This document shows positions 9,568-22,195 of a stretch of DNA of 64,000 nt, piece after piece. Below the pieces are notes generated by a model. That model saw only the letters and a list, made by a program, of their open reading frames with translations. It was not told the origin of the DNA and ran no database searches. How positions within the stretch are numbered: the stretch's first letter is position 1; every line of letters starts with the position of its first letter. Position numbers and translations under genes: made by a program. Source of the stretch: Terana coerulea (taxonomy: Eukaryota; Basidiomycota; Agaricomycetes; Polyporales; Phanerochaetaceae). Location: positions 124,001 to 188,000 of the forward strand of contig JAKOGH010000119.1 of assembly GCA_024811115.1 (NCBI GenBank), written 5' to 3'.

Positions 9568-12500
9568 ACGACTCCTCGCGCATTCCTGCGACATTATCGA
9601 CATTTGTATTATATGCTGGGCTCAATTGTGTGTCAATGTATCTTATAGCTTTCCCCATGGCGGTTCCAGTCTCGTCATCGGCCGGCTGACTGGCAAGTGT
9701 CGTCCTTCCGTCGGTTGCTGCGGGCTGCTGCTTGCGAGTGTCCACACTGAATGAGGTGCTCACGGTACGCTTCGTACGCCGCATCCCAGACTCTGTCTGA
9801 CCATACTTTTGAAATATTGTGTTGTCAGTCAGGTGGGTACTTGCCGCTACTAAGCCGATGCACGCCGCAGCGGTTTAAGCTCTCGTAGCCTGAAAGCTTG
9901 TTTCTCGTAAGTCCAACCTTTTGTGTAAGCGTACCCTTCGCGGCCAGGCTGACGTTTTGTAGTCCCACGGCGAAAGTTGGACCATTATACTGTGTTCACC
10001 TTCGGCTTCTACGGTTTACCATCCAGTGAGCCTACAGACAGTTACCATAGGATGTCCAATGGCTGCCCAGGCAGGTTACCGGCTTTATAATTTAGCTGTC
10101 ATCTTGCTGGCAGAGTTAGCCGCTTTGTTTCTGCTTTGAGCTCGCTGGTGTTCGCACTAAGCGGGACATGTCAACTTCCACAAGAACAACTGTCATCTTA
10201 CCCAGCGCCACCCAGCCCAAAACCTCGTGTCCGCGTCGACTTTCATCTCCGTCCCGCGGGCAGGTTTTACAGACCGCGACACAACGTATTGGAATTCGTC
10301 CTGACGCATGGATCTGCGCGTGTATGCCGCATGCCCAATCTAGCGTCTCTGCCTGGAAATGCTGCGGGGCTTCCACCGCCGACCCGGACAGCCGCACGCC
10401 ACGACATGCAGAATCCCAAAGGCTCGCCGGAGGGGGCGTGGAGGCAGCCGCCGCGTTCGCACAGGCACTCACCGCGCGCCGGCTTCGCTGTTCCGCCTGC
10501 AGCGAAATGCAATTGCGTACAAGCTGCCCACGGGGTGGCGGGCCGTGCACGGTGAAATTGGGCTACTGCGGTGAGCGCAAAGCTGGACCTTTATTTACGG
10601 GGCCGCCAGCTCACTGGGTTTCGGTCAGTTCAGGTTCTTGGGGAGACTGCTGAGCCTGTACTGCAGCGAGCTACTAGTAGAAGGTAAACCTTGCTGTAGA
10701 AGGTACATCTTGCTGTAGGAAGTTACCCATTAGCACACTATCGATGCAGCTGCTGGGGCCGTAAGTATATTGATACTTATCGGCTGCTGTGTGCTGTAAG
10801 TGTGCCGTACACCGACCCGGCGCGGACGAGGTGCTCCGATATGTCTTCCTCGGCTGTCAGAACTTGCAGTGGGCACCGCGGAACGCCCTGCCATTGGTGA
10901 ACGCTTTGTCTTCCTACATCTGCCACGGCCATTCTCAGCTGGCAGCCGCTTCTACTGTATCACAGTGAAGCCTGAATGTGATAGCTACTGACAGCCGAGG
11001 ATCATTGGCATGCCTGTCGACTAGAACACCGTCACGACTTAGCGGTCCGCTCAGCTTATGAAGTCGGTCTGGGATGCTTCTAGGCCCAGCTTTCCCAGCG
11101 GTGGGAACAGTGCAGCTGCCTCGGAAGGTGGCGTACAGGTCTTCTGCCGCCGGATAAAGCTCCTAGAATTAAAGACTCCTTGTCCTGAACCCGACTACTG
11201 GTAGGGTTCATGGCTGCCGTCGGACCGTAGGCATAGTAAGCTATTATTCCGAGAGAGTCTACGGTTAATCACAAAGGATGTCTTTCCGTAAGATGTATTT
11301 CCTACCACCGGATCCTTCCCACATAAGGCTTGAATTTATAGGCCGTCTTGTTGGCTGATAGGACGAAAACACGGTGACGAAAATACGGCCACCAGAAGGT
11401 TCCAGCGTGACGGTCAGCTGAAGCTTGAGATGCCCAGTACTGACCACCCATCAGCGTACAGCCACCCTACTTCAGCCGAGCGTTCGATATGCTCATTGTA
11501 TTGCGGCCTGGGATGACGCATTGTTATGTCAAGATGCAGAAACCGAAGCAGCGGTTATTCATAGGGGTGCGTGCTTCTGCAGTGCCACCTGATACAGTGT
11601 GCAGCTGGCCGCGCTTCCGCACGGGCTCGCAATGAAAACGCGGGGGAGCTGAGAGCCAGCCAGCCGTCCAGCACCCAACCATGAGGGCATGTCGCGTTCC
11701 AATCATGCTGATTTCCTCATGACATGACGCCCCCGCGCGCGCGCGCTGCGAGCCGCTATGTATAGCTGCAGCAGCCCGCTGCCCGGCCATCTCGCCCCTG
11801 CCGCCGCGAAGGTTCCGGCGCAGACGCACCGCGGCAACCGCCGCCGCCTTCTCCGCCGGGCGAGATGGCGAGCGCGAGAACGGCGGGCCCAAACGCGGAC
11901 GGGGCGGATGGGGCAGGTGCGAATGCCCATGCCTGTGCCGATGCCCAGGCGCAGGCCGCGCGCCAAGATACCGTCGCCGAACAATGAAATTCGACGGCGA
12001 CGGCCGGCGGGCTGATGCGCGTCGCGCGTGCGCACCAATGCCCCCTAGGCCCGGCGGGGAAAGATATGGACGGGGCAGCCCGCAGGGCTCGCGCGACGGC
12101 GTGTTCCCAGGCACCCCAGCCGCCTGAGAACCCGCCGCCGCGGCGTGATGACCACTCGCTGGAGGCCATGTGCACCCGGGGCAGGGGCAGACGCAGACGG
12201 CGGGCCGCTGCTGCAGCACGCCGCCGACGCAAACGGGCAGCGCAGCGCAGGGGCACATGCGGGGGTGGCCCAACGTCTGCGGGAGCGCCATATGGGAGCG
12301 GCCTGCCTGGGGCGATCCGCGAGAGGTGATCTGCGGAGGCAATGGGTGAGCTGTCGAGGCATCCATATGATAGAACGCCGTGTCGAGCGCAGAAGGCGGC
12401 CGTAAGGCGTGGAGAAACACTTCGTCAGTGCCGTAACGACTGAAGGCTCTTCCCGCACCTGCAACCTAGGCTCGTTCAATACCGGGGGAGGGCTGGAACA

Positions 12501-12841
12501 TTCGCCAGGGGCGGCAAATTGTTAGGATGACGTGGTCTGAGCTGGCATATTACAGATGCCATGTCTCGGTGGCGCCCTTTGGGAGCTAAAGAGCACAAGC
12601 TGTGCCAATGAGGAGAACTGTGATCATGTCGACTAGAATGGCTTGTAGCGGCTGAAATGCGTCGGAAATAATCTCTTGTGCGCGTAGAACTGAGAATATG
12701 GCTCCTGCGTAGCAAGGAACAAATTCACGCGCAGTCCGACTGCTGTAAATCAATGAGCATGATGACATACGGCCAGAACCTGATACAGTAGCCACTCTTA
12801 CCAGCAGTAAATGCTGACGACCCAGGACCACCAGCACAAGT
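9568..12841. other. Gene-poor region, 3.3 kb
   Basis: No conserved coding segment was found on either strand. The right part (about 11,700-12,420) is very GC-rich and produces long open frames on the minus strand by composition alone. A 19-bp tandem duplication (10681-10699 and 10700-10718, two mismatches) and a hairpin-capable inverted repeat (10759-10782, arms TAAGTAT/ATACTTA) are present. No transposase or reverse-transcriptase motif was seen. Confidence 0.45.
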
Positions 12842-14818
12842 CTACAACCTGTTCTGTCGCGTCGCCAGCCTAGCCGCCGACTTCGCCGCCCTCTTCGCCA
12901 GCAAATTCTCCCGCACCATCTTTTTCTCCTGCGTCGTGCTGACCCCACCGCCTTCAGCCTCCTCCTCTGCACCTCCGCCTCGTACGCGTCGATGCACGCC
13001 TCCATCGCGCGCTGGATCGCCGCCGCGTCGTAGCCCGCGCGCTCCGCCGGCGCGACCGACCACTCGAAGTCGAAGCCCCAGCCGCGCCGGTGCGTCTGCG
13101 CCTGCAGGTCCCCGGCGCCGTCCGGGAGAGCCAGCGGCGCGTGTGCGCCGAGCACGCCGCCGTCCTCGCGCCACCACCGGATGAACCAGGCGGCGGCGCG
13201 CGTGTGGTCGATGACGCCGCCGCGCTTCAGCATGCCCAGCCGTCTACCCAGGGTCTCCAAGAACTGCTCGACGTCGGCCAGCGGGGGCGTCGCGGGGGCA
13301 GGATCTTGAGGTACGCGGGCGCTGCCGTCCGACGACACGCGGGTCAATATCCGGCGGACAGCTAACATGTCGTACGCACCGATGGGATCTAGAATGTTCA
13401 TGCGGTACAGCAGGTAGGATGCCAGAGGCTCCAGGTCGTACAGGCCTTCTTTGATACCAGCTGTGCCGTCCCGCGCGAGGCGGGGCGTACGGTCAGCGCG
13501 CGATCCGGAAGGCCCAGCGCATCGGCGGGAATGCACGCACCTATGAGGGCGAGCTTCACGCCGCGTTCCGCGCCCTTGTCGCCGCGGCCGAGGAAGGGCA
13601 GCATGACGCCGGGGGAGTCGTAGGAGTAGACGAGCGGGTCGACGGAGAGCTTGAGCCGCGTCGAGAGCGTGCGCGTCATGCCCGGCTGCGCGGAGGTGCG
13701 CAGGGCCTTTGCGGTGCCTATGGTGATCCCCGTATCAGCGTCGCGTCAGGGCGAGCGATGAGATCACCGAAACGAGGACTCACGGCCGTCGATGCCGCTG
13801 CTCCGGAGCGCATTGAGCAATGTCGACTTGCCGACGTTGGGCATCCCGACCACGAGCACGTTCATCTCGGGCTGGTAAGGGTTTTTTCTTCGCAATGTCT
13901 GATAAATTCAGACGATAATCATGTCAGCTGCGAATGCGACAAGAAATGGGCAGGAAAACTCGGAGCGTACCGACGAGCAAGCTGTTCAGCCGTTTGATAT
14001 CGCTTCGGCGATTCCAAGACGCAAAGAATATTTGTTGGTCGGGATATTTCGCGGCCATCGCTTTGCGAAAGGGCTACTGAACTCCCAGCATGACGAATAG
14101 GCCGGCGCATAGCAGAGCCAGTTACTTACCTCAACGCCCCACTCTGCGACGAGGTCTCGCTTGTTGAACACGACGATGCGCTCACACGAGGCCGTGTACG
14201 TGTGGCGCGCCGCCGGGGAGCGCGAGGCGTCCTCCCGCCTGCGCTGGGCGACCTGCACGCCGCCCCTCTCGACTCTCCATTTTTGCAAGGCGCCTAGACA
14301 GCGCGGCGGTGAGCATTTGAATTTTAATATATACGAATTGGCGCAAGAATACGTAGGGGCCGCCCGGCGTTCTGAGACGGTGGCCTGGGAAGAGGAGCTG
14401 GCGTGTGCAGAGGTCGCGTGCGCTGCGTGCAATGAGGCGGCCGGCCCTGATCGTGCCCCCACTGGGCCGCCAGGGCCCTCGACACGAGCCCCGTGGCTGC
14501 ATCTGCCGCCCGTCATCATTCCGCGCCGCGACGCCGGCTCCCTCCTCCATCCGCATCCATAGCATAGTATACAATATCCAGCCCCGCCCGCCCGCGGGCA
14601 CCACGGGCGGCGGGGGCAGCGAGCCGAAGCCGCGGCGCGGCGGACGCACCTTCAAAGTTGCGGTTGATGCTCGTGAGCGGCAGCCGCGCGTCGCGCAGCT
14701 CGAGCACGACGTCCGTGCGCCGCAGGAGGGCGGGCAGCTGGCGCGTGAACTGCGTCATGTGCCCCGGGTACCAGGACGGGGGCACGGGCAGCACGGGGAA
14801 CGGAATATGCTGCAGCAT
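12842..14818 (-). CDS. MTG1: Mitochondrial ribosome-associated GTPase Mtg1, two apparent frameshifts
   Basis: This is a circularly permuted YlqF/RbgA-type GTPase needed for late assembly of the mitochondrial large subunit. Exon 1 (14818-14650) encodes PPSWYPGHMTQFTRQL and DVVLELRDARLPLTS. Exon 2 (14293-14130) has the G4 motif in IVVFNKRDLVAEWGVE, exon 3 (14073-13971) AAKYPDQQIFFASW, and exon 4 (13898-13784) the G1 P-loop in VVGMPNVGKSTLLNALRSS. The next exon carries the G3 motif YDSPGVMLP. The order G4-G1-G3 is the permutation signature. Downstream comes GIKEGLYDLEPLASYLLYRM. The end STTQEKKMVRENLLAKRA is in another frame, which a fifth G in the C4 run at 12943-12946 (plus strand) would fix. 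Likewise the T6 run at 13882-13887 should be T5 to join DIAKKNPYQ to PEMNVLVVG. Confidence 0.93.
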
Positions 14819-15629
14819 CGCCGCTGTCTTCCTCCAGGACCAATCTCGCTGTCTTCTGGGTGCAGGATGGGAGCAAACTTGGGTGATTGGGTTCCCGGGC
14901 GGCGTGTGTGCCCACAGGAGCACGGTGTGGGTGACGGTGGGAGGCCAGCGACGCCAGGCAAGGGAACTGCACCTACAGCTCGATTCATGAGTCACAAGCG
15001 ACAGGCAGGGCAAAGCGTACAGACAGAGCAGAAGGATTCGGCTTCCACAGATAGTGCTGCTGCGTTGTGTAGGAGTTCTCGGTGTGGCCGGACGGCGTAG
15101 GTGTAAGTTGCGGTCAAGGTGCTATGAGAATAGGCGCCCTGCTCGACGCCCGTCACCCAGCGTCACCCCGACGATGTCCTTCATACTCTTGACCGTTGAA
15201 GGCATATATGCAGTTGGTCTCACGCGCGAAACAATTTCAACGAGAATGTATGCACCGCAGTTGATTGTGTGTAAACGCATGTAGTATTCTACCGACTAGA
15301 CACGACAGGAAGGGCCAAGGATATATTGTACACAGCGAATTGAAATTCAACTAAACGCGATCAGAGTATGTGGGAGGTAGCAAATAATGAAGGCTAGGAA
15401 CCATTCCAAGAGGTCATTGAGGGTACGATACGGAGTTCAAATACCAGCAACTTGCACGAGATGGCAACTATTCACAGCAGCAAAGTGGCATAGACGACGG
15501 TGCAGAGGCAAAGATGACAAACGACATGTCGGATAAGCGTGTTCAGAAGGACGAGAGTAGTGTGCTGAGGAGATGAGCAGAGGATGAGGACAATGCAACC
15601 GCAATCTGACACGATATCACGCACCGAAG
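14819..15629. other. Intergenic region, no gene seen
   Basis: This is 810 bases between the Mtg1 start and the end of the next minus-strand gene. It should include the Mtg1 promoter and the 3' region of the neighbour. It is AT-richer from 15,200 to 15,560. No ORF or repeat is convincing. Confidence 0.5.
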
Positions 15630-16386
15630 TTAGACCCAGTTATCCTTGCCAACACCGATAGCATCGAAGCTTCGCCCACTCCTCGTCTTCCTCTCTCCGG
15701 GCATGATAGGAACCACGTCGAGGTTGATAGAGTTTCTCCGACGGCGGCGGGGAGCCCTCCACCCAGCCCTTCCAGCCCTTGCGCGCCGCCTGCCTCTTCC
15801 TGCGCGGGGGCGGTGCCATCTTGGGTGGCGGCGACATCGTCCCGACGCTGCGCCCGCGGTCGGAGAAGTCGTCGTCGTCCGGCGTCCGCGGCCGCTTGGA
15901 CGAGGTCGCGGACGTGCCCGAGGACACGGACGGGCCGGGCGTCGTCGGCGGGGACGAGACCATCGGCGGGGGCGTGACGGAGCGCGAGCGCTGCATCGTC
16001 GCGATGTGGATCGTCGGCCGCGCCTGCCAGAAGGCGGACGTCGTCGTCGGCGGCGGCGGTGGCGGCGCGGCGCGGGGCAGGGCAGGCACACGCTTGGCCG
16101 GGGCGGACGCGGCGGCGGGCGCGCTGGCGCTGGAGCTGGCGACGGCGTTGGGCTTATCTGCGGGCTTGGGGGCGACCTTGGCGCGTTTTTTGTCCTTTTC
16201 GCGCTCCTTCCTCTCCTTCCTACGCGTCCGCCGCTCCGCCTCCTCCTCCGCCCTTTCCACCGCCTTGTAAATCGGGACTCCGTTGAGCAGGCTGGTGAGC
16301 ACGTCGCGCGGCGGGCGCGAATCGGAGTCTCCCGAGAGGACGGAGGTCGCGGTACGCCTGCGCTTTTGTGCCCGGACGCCGTACAT
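15630..16386 (-). CDS. Unknown basic, Pro/Ser-rich protein, probably nuclear
   Basis: I do not recognise the family. The ATG at 16386 opens MYGVRAQKRRRTATSVLSGD, followed by a lysine/arginine/glutamate stretch (RRTRRKERKEREKDKKRAK) that could be a helix and nuclear signal. Next come alanine- and proline-rich low-complexity sequence, SP-rich segments (RSRSVTPPPMVSSPPTTPG) and a second basic patch (PPPRRKRQAARKGWKGWVEG). The tail exists in two frames. The one that looks conserved, VVPIMPGERKTRSGRSFD then AIGVGKDNWV*, requires a 1-nt indel near 15722-15738 and ends at 15630. The frame as written ends at 15640 with a cysteine-containing tail. No intron is needed. Function cannot be assigned. Confidence 0.65.
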
Positions 16387-19300
16387 CGTTTCCTGGAGAT
16401 GGGCAGGGGGGTATGGATGGGGGAGAAAATGGGGGAGGATGGAGCGTGGTAATGGGCACTTTAATAGGTTTGTTGTGTGCTGTTACGGCAGGCGAGCGGA
16501 TTAGGGAACAGCCCAAGCGCGCGAGTTGGTATTCCGGAAAGGGCAGGAGGGGTATTATGTCAGCGGATTTTGGCTCCGCGCCCATCCACAGGTTTCCACG
16601 AACACCTACCAGATTCTGATACTCGTCCAGCCGTTTCTCGCCCGTCTCAAACCGTTCCTGATGCGCTCCAGCTGCACCCAGCTCAATTGTCGCCGGGGGC
16701 TCGTCCCGCACATCACCTTTTTCAGTCGCCGCAGCACCTGGGCAGGCGAGAATAATGGCTGCTTGGCGCGGACCTTGAATCTGAGCCTGGGCGGTGCGCG
16801 TTTTCTCACCCGCCTTCGCTGCTTTAGTGGCAGTCGTGCCATTCAATGGCCACCCGAACCGTATCAGAGGACAGAAAGGGGCACGGCAGGTGTTTCGGGG
16901 GCCCACCGTACGCTTCCGGAACCCTGGGAGGATGCTGATCTCCCTCTAGTGGCGTGTCATCCTGGCCTATACCACGTTTGGGCTCGGAAACGCACGTATC
17001 ACCCTTCCCTGCCATCACCCACCAATCCCCAGCAAGCCAGCATCCCATCAATCCGACCCCAGTCTCACAATAACCCCACGCGGCGGGGCTTCGCTGTCAA
17101 CGTGAGTTGCCCATTCTCGGCGCACCACCTCCATCTCCATTTCATTAACTTTGTCCGGCCCAGCGTCCATTGTCTGGCCATCGCTTGTTGTTGGGCCCAG
17201 CACAAGACGGCTCGCAAAGGCGGAGACAAGGTCGTTAAGCGGCCGCGGCAACGCCCCTCCATGCTCCGGGGTTTTTCCCAGGATCACTGCCGCCGGCGGA
17301 CGCCCCTCCCGAAAGTCAGCGGCGGCCAGCACACCGCCAGGGTCCCCCCTACCATTGTTCTAACTCCATTTGTCGGCCGTCATTATATGTCCTTGAGCTC
17401 GTGCACCGTCCGCCCAATGAATTCTGTATTTGCACTCGTGCCAGGGCACGTGCAGGCTGACCCCCGCAGTCGTATCGCTGTGATTCTCTGCCGCGGCTCT
17501 GGGCGACAGGCCTCGCCATCGGTCTCACGGTGCTGCTGCGAACGGTGGCGGGCGAGCTGGTATGTCTCGGGTGAGCTGCCAATTAAGGTAGGGCGCGGGC
17601 GTCCCGCGAGCCTCCCAGGCGTGCGCATGCGCCTTCGCAGCCCCGGCGACACGAATCTGACCTGCTCCTTTCTGGCAATCTCAACCTAGCCCAAGCGCCG
17701 GGGGCCGGCCTGACAGATGGCACTGGCTATTCGTGACTCGCATATCAGAAGCTTCCGTCCAGCCCTTCCTTCCAGATGCAACCAGGTGATCCTTAGAACC
17801 CAAATACACCGGTCCAGGGCCTGCGGGAGGCTTCTGACCTCCTTGGCGAGGCTGTGCCGGCCCCCTGATCTCACCCGTTATTTGGTTGGCCTCGGGTGAG
17901 CTCTGCGCGATCTTCTCTCGTGGGAAATGCCAAACACATTGTGTTCGACGGTCGTCATATCTGTACGCGAAGAAAAACATAGGCCTGTCGCGATCGACGG
18001 GCCCGCTTGGGCAGCTGCGGCACGTTGGGTCCAGAAGCTGGCCGCCTCGGCCGAGGGCAAAATGTGGGAACAAAGAACAGAACGTGTGGCAACTTGTTAT
18101 GGGCAGTACGACTACAGCAGTTACCCGTTATGTGCGGCGGGTGGGCCTCAACGCACTGACACAACCGTACGTTTGTGTCGACTACAGGTATGCAAGCACC
18201 TGGTTGCTATTGCGTTTGATCAGTACTCTCTGACCTACGCTCTCTCACGTAGATGATCAACCGCTCGCTATCGTTCACAGCGTTTGCTGCAGGCTTGCCT
18301 ATCGACGAGCTACCGCCCTTTGAATGGGCAGATCGCAGTCATGATGCCCACATGGCTGCAGGCATATATCCAGGGTATACTGTTGCCACTCGCGGAACAC
18401 CACGCTCATCATTCTGTTATAGGACCCTTGCGTGGCTCCGTCAGACGCTGTCGATTGACTGTGTACCGATGCTCTGGCCTACTGCATCACACAGCGCCAC
18501 TTTCCAGCGTCGACGAACAGGCTGTGCACCGCTGGCGACATTCGTTCCCAAGCCATATGTTTGCAAGCACCCAGCTGTTTTGTTCTCGGTGCCATCATGC
18601 CCTCACGGACAGTACGTTTGTTCTGGACGATGTCGTCGCTAGGCTGTCGCCTCAAAGGACGGCCCACCGGTGTAGTAAGTTCAGACCTTGTCGTTCTACC
18701 CTAGCGCCTACCGGCAAACACGGGCTTACCGTCTCCATCTTTTCATAGACCAACGCCATCTTTCCAAACCTCCTTCAAGGGTTCACCACTGGCTGCATGT
18801 CCCACTTATCCGTTGGGGCCTGTGGATAATCTCCAGTATCTCTCATGCCTCACCGCGAACATGTTTTTCCACCGTAGCTGGGCTGTGGCGCAGCCTGGGA
18901 TGCTTCATAGTTGAGACCAAGGCTGCGGCGACGCGTCAGCGCCCTGCGGCCGCTCGCGCTTGCTGGGACGCCTTGTCCGTCATACCAGGTATGTCTCACC
19001 AGCGACTGAGCGAATCACAGCGAATGTGATGACTGATCTGCTACGCAGATTATATGGGCAATCATTGCGCCGTAGGGCGAGCGTGCTGTTCCCAAGCATC
19101 CTTACATGCTACCCTATGCCACAAAGGATGCACTAGCCTTTTATACCGGTGTCAACGTGGCTGGACTATCACCCGACCACTCGACCCTGGACAGCTCGGC
19201 TTCAAGTTGAAGGCATCCGTCTACTGTATCTGGCATGTACATTGGCATCAGCCGTGCCTTGGTCATGCTACGAGCCCGCCCCAGGCGGCTAGCGCAGCAC

Positions 19301-22195
19301 CACTGGGACTCGGAGAGTTTATCATACGCTAGTGCCACGCATAATTAATACTCGCTTCCGTCATAGGGCCACGCCTCCCAGGGCCCGCTGCGTTGTTCCT
19401 TTCTACTCGACTCCGCTCCAGAGCCCCCATGACTCCGGGCGCACCGAAGCACGAACCCAGGAGCCCGCGCGGTGCCGTAACGCGGCGGCAGTAGTGGGCC
19501 CTCACGCCAGGGTGCGCACCTTCTGAGGTGGGAATAGTCCGGCCGGCGATGTGCCATCGATGCAGCGGGAGAGGGGCGACCGCGCAGCGTGGGCCCCCGG
19601 AACTCGAACATGGGCTCGCAGTATGCAGCGGCCCCCGAGCCCAGCGGGCGCGCCTCTGCCTGAGCGATCAGGCGGGGCAGGCGGGCGCGCGCCGGAGGCG
19701 CTGGGCGCGCGAGGGCGGCTCTCACGCCGCGGGCGGGCGCGTCGCCGCCTCCGGCAAGGCGGGACGGCCCCATATTGCCCATTGTCCGCCGGGCACCCTC
19801 AGCCTGCGCTGCGGCGCCCTCCCGCGTGGGAGCCGCGGCGCCGCTGATGGACAATGGAAGGCGGCCTGCGCGCACATCAGAGATTGTCCGCCACGATGGG
19901 GCACCGCCTCGCCCCGGAGGCCGTTAGAGCTGCGGCGCGCCCGTGTAGTACTAGTCTCTCATCGCACGGTGGGCAGGGAAGCTGGTTTATGAGAGAGGGG
20001 ATGGTTTACGACGCAGGCCTTTACGCCCGGTGTACAATTTTACGACCGAGATTAATATTACGCGCCGCAGCGAGTCTGCTGATGACAAAGTCAGCGCGAG
20101 GACGCCATACACAATAAAACCACCTGCTGCGAGAAAAATTCGCCTGCGCTCGGAGATGAAATGGTCGTTGGCCGTCAGCTACCCAGCCGCCACGATTTCC
20201 TGGCGCTGCTGAAGCCTCTGTCTATCATACAGCCCCAGAGAAATCTATTATTAGAGCCGCCCGCAGGTTGGAGTAGACGCGAGCGAATACATAATGCATG
20301 TGGATGGCAAGCACGGCCACGGAAATTCACCGACGAGGCCGCAGTGGCAAGAAAACTGGTGGGAAACTGCACGCCGACGATGGCGGGGCGCCGAGCAACC
20401 CGCCAGCGGGAAACACGACATTGATGCTGGCTCATTTGCGAGATGTCTCGGTCGATAGCGGTACAATGAGTACGTGCCTCTGTAAATCTCTAGGGCTCAA
20501 CGCTGGCCCTCTGCTGATGTGACATTGTCGTACACCGATGAACTGTTCGTCGAGCCGTGTTGAGGCGTACGCTCACATAGTGCCATCGTGGTCTTCGTCC
20601 AGGCAGCAGCTGGCGGTTCCGCCGTCCCAAGCGGGTCATCTTCGTGTTTAACACCTCACTTACGGTGAGATAATAGACAGGACACTAGTTGACCGCCTTG
20701 CACGGTCGGCCTTCTAGTCCAGTCCGGTGATGCCGCGATTTTGGTAATTTGACTGCCAGAGCATGTCAGCAGATAACCAAGCGAAGATCCCAAGTCGCGG
20801 GAGGGTATATAATATGTACGCAACCACTGGGCTCAGCCTGACAGCGTTGGGGCGCACCTGTCGCCGTAGGCAAGGAGGGAGGGCCCCCTGCCATGCGTCT
20901 CACGGGACAGCCAACAGAAACAACATGCCAGGGCAACGGGCCCATGCTCGCGTAGAGCTAGGCTGCCCATTATGCGCTAGCGGTTCGCTCTAAGTGCGGT
21001 ACTGCGCAGGAGAGGAGAAGACTTACCGACAAAAACACCATGCACACGCCGCAGGGCAGCTGAGGACTATGGCTGGAAGTGCCTAAGAGTCAGATGGGAC
21101 GTCGTCCTGTGGCTACTCTTACGGCCGCAAAGTCTGGAGGCTGAGGTAAGGGCTCCGCCATCCGCGTTATACCACTCGACGCCGGTTGGCTACAGGGCGG
21201 TGCCTCGATGGTTGTCCTCGAGACACGGATGATGGGCACGGTGCTATTCGAGCGCTATTAGCACGACATTGAATGCGTTGATAGCATATGCTCACCTAGA
21301 GACGGGCTGCCTGTGCTCAGGTCTTGTCTTGGGGCACCTGTATAGGCGGCAGGCCATTGCGCTGAGACAGCGGAAAGACCCGGGCCTACAGGCAGGATGA
21401 AGGGGCTCGCCGGCGTCCTTTGCAGTCATAGGCCACAAAGGCGGGTTACGACCCGGAAAGCCATGCTGCATCCGCATTGTGACAGGCTACGAGGGCCCTG
21501 GTAGCCGTTGCTACGGCACTTCACCTCTTGCGGCGTCCGACGCTCTGCGCAGGCGGGAAGTAGCGGATGCGTTACGGCTAAAGGAATGATTAGGACGCGA
21601 GGAGCCTACATGCGGCCCTAGGATGTCACTGCAGCGTCCGTCACGCGAAGCCTTCCGATTACGTGACTACCTGCATTCTTCTCACCCAAAATTTCCACGA
21701 ACCAACGGATGGTGTACAATTTCGGTCTGTCGGCGGGTAGGGGTAGACAGACAAATGAGTACAGCCAACCGGCTCATCGCGAAGGCGAAGGATGGAGGGA
21801 GGATGAGAGCCCGTCGGGAGACGTTGAGGCTCTGGCTGAGTTCAACGCGCTGTGCTGGCGTTGTGGCGCTCGCAGATTAAGCGCACATAGCTGATTGGCC
21901 CAAGCAGCCTGGTGAGCGTTTGGCCCCATTCGCAAAGCCATCCTCGGATTCTAAGCAGCAGAAAAGCATCAAAAGATTTCTAAGAGCATATCTATATGTA
22001 CAGGCATTCCCTATTTACTTTTATCCCCGTCCGTCCACCCGACGTGCCCGTCCAAAATCGCACAAATAATACATCCAAGGTCCACCAGAGAGTGGCAGTT
22101 TACCACGTATCGTGGCGTCAGCCTAAAGTCCGAGACCCAAGGCCACGTAGCTGTACAGGCCCCACGCTCAATCTCCGCCCTCGTCCTCCTCGCCG
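16387..22195. other. Gene-poor island, 5.8 kb
   Basis: This is the longest stretch without a recognisable gene. Short ORFs occur on both strands but none shows conserved protein sequence, consistent codon bias or a splice-compatible continuation. Base composition is patchy: GC-rich at 19,360-19,950, more balanced around 18,100-19,300. A near-perfect 22-bp palindrome lies at 18158-18179. A TATA-like TATATAA sits at 20807-20813 without a gene I can see. Bases 21,990-22,195 are probably 3' untranslated sequence of the bHLH gene. Decayed mobile DNA is possible, but no diagnostic motif survives. Confidence 0.4.
18158..18179. repeat. 22-bp near-palindrome (20 of 22 positions)
   Basis: The sequence reads GACACAA-CCGTACGT-TTGTGTC, symmetric around GTAC with one mismatched pair. 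It lies inside the gene-poor island. It could be a protein-binding site, a remnant of a terminal inverted repeat, or chance. Confidence 0.5.

Noticed and set aside
11524..12420. 298-codon open frame on the minus strand
   Set aside because: It lies in very GC-rich DNA where stop codons are rare in several frames at once. The translation is Pro/Arg/Ala/His-rich without a conserved motif, and overlapping frames are equally open.
16526..17689. 387-codon plus-strand open frame
   Set aside because: Long but compositionally odd, with no recognisable domain, no codon preference like the neighbouring genes and no supporting splice or promoter signals. Treated as chance in a GC-rich island.
20763..20993. 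Small plus-strand ORF next to a TATA-like site in the gene-poor island
   Set aside because: The TATA-like motif lies inside the ORF rather than upstream, and the translation is Arg/Gly-rich with no conserved feature.
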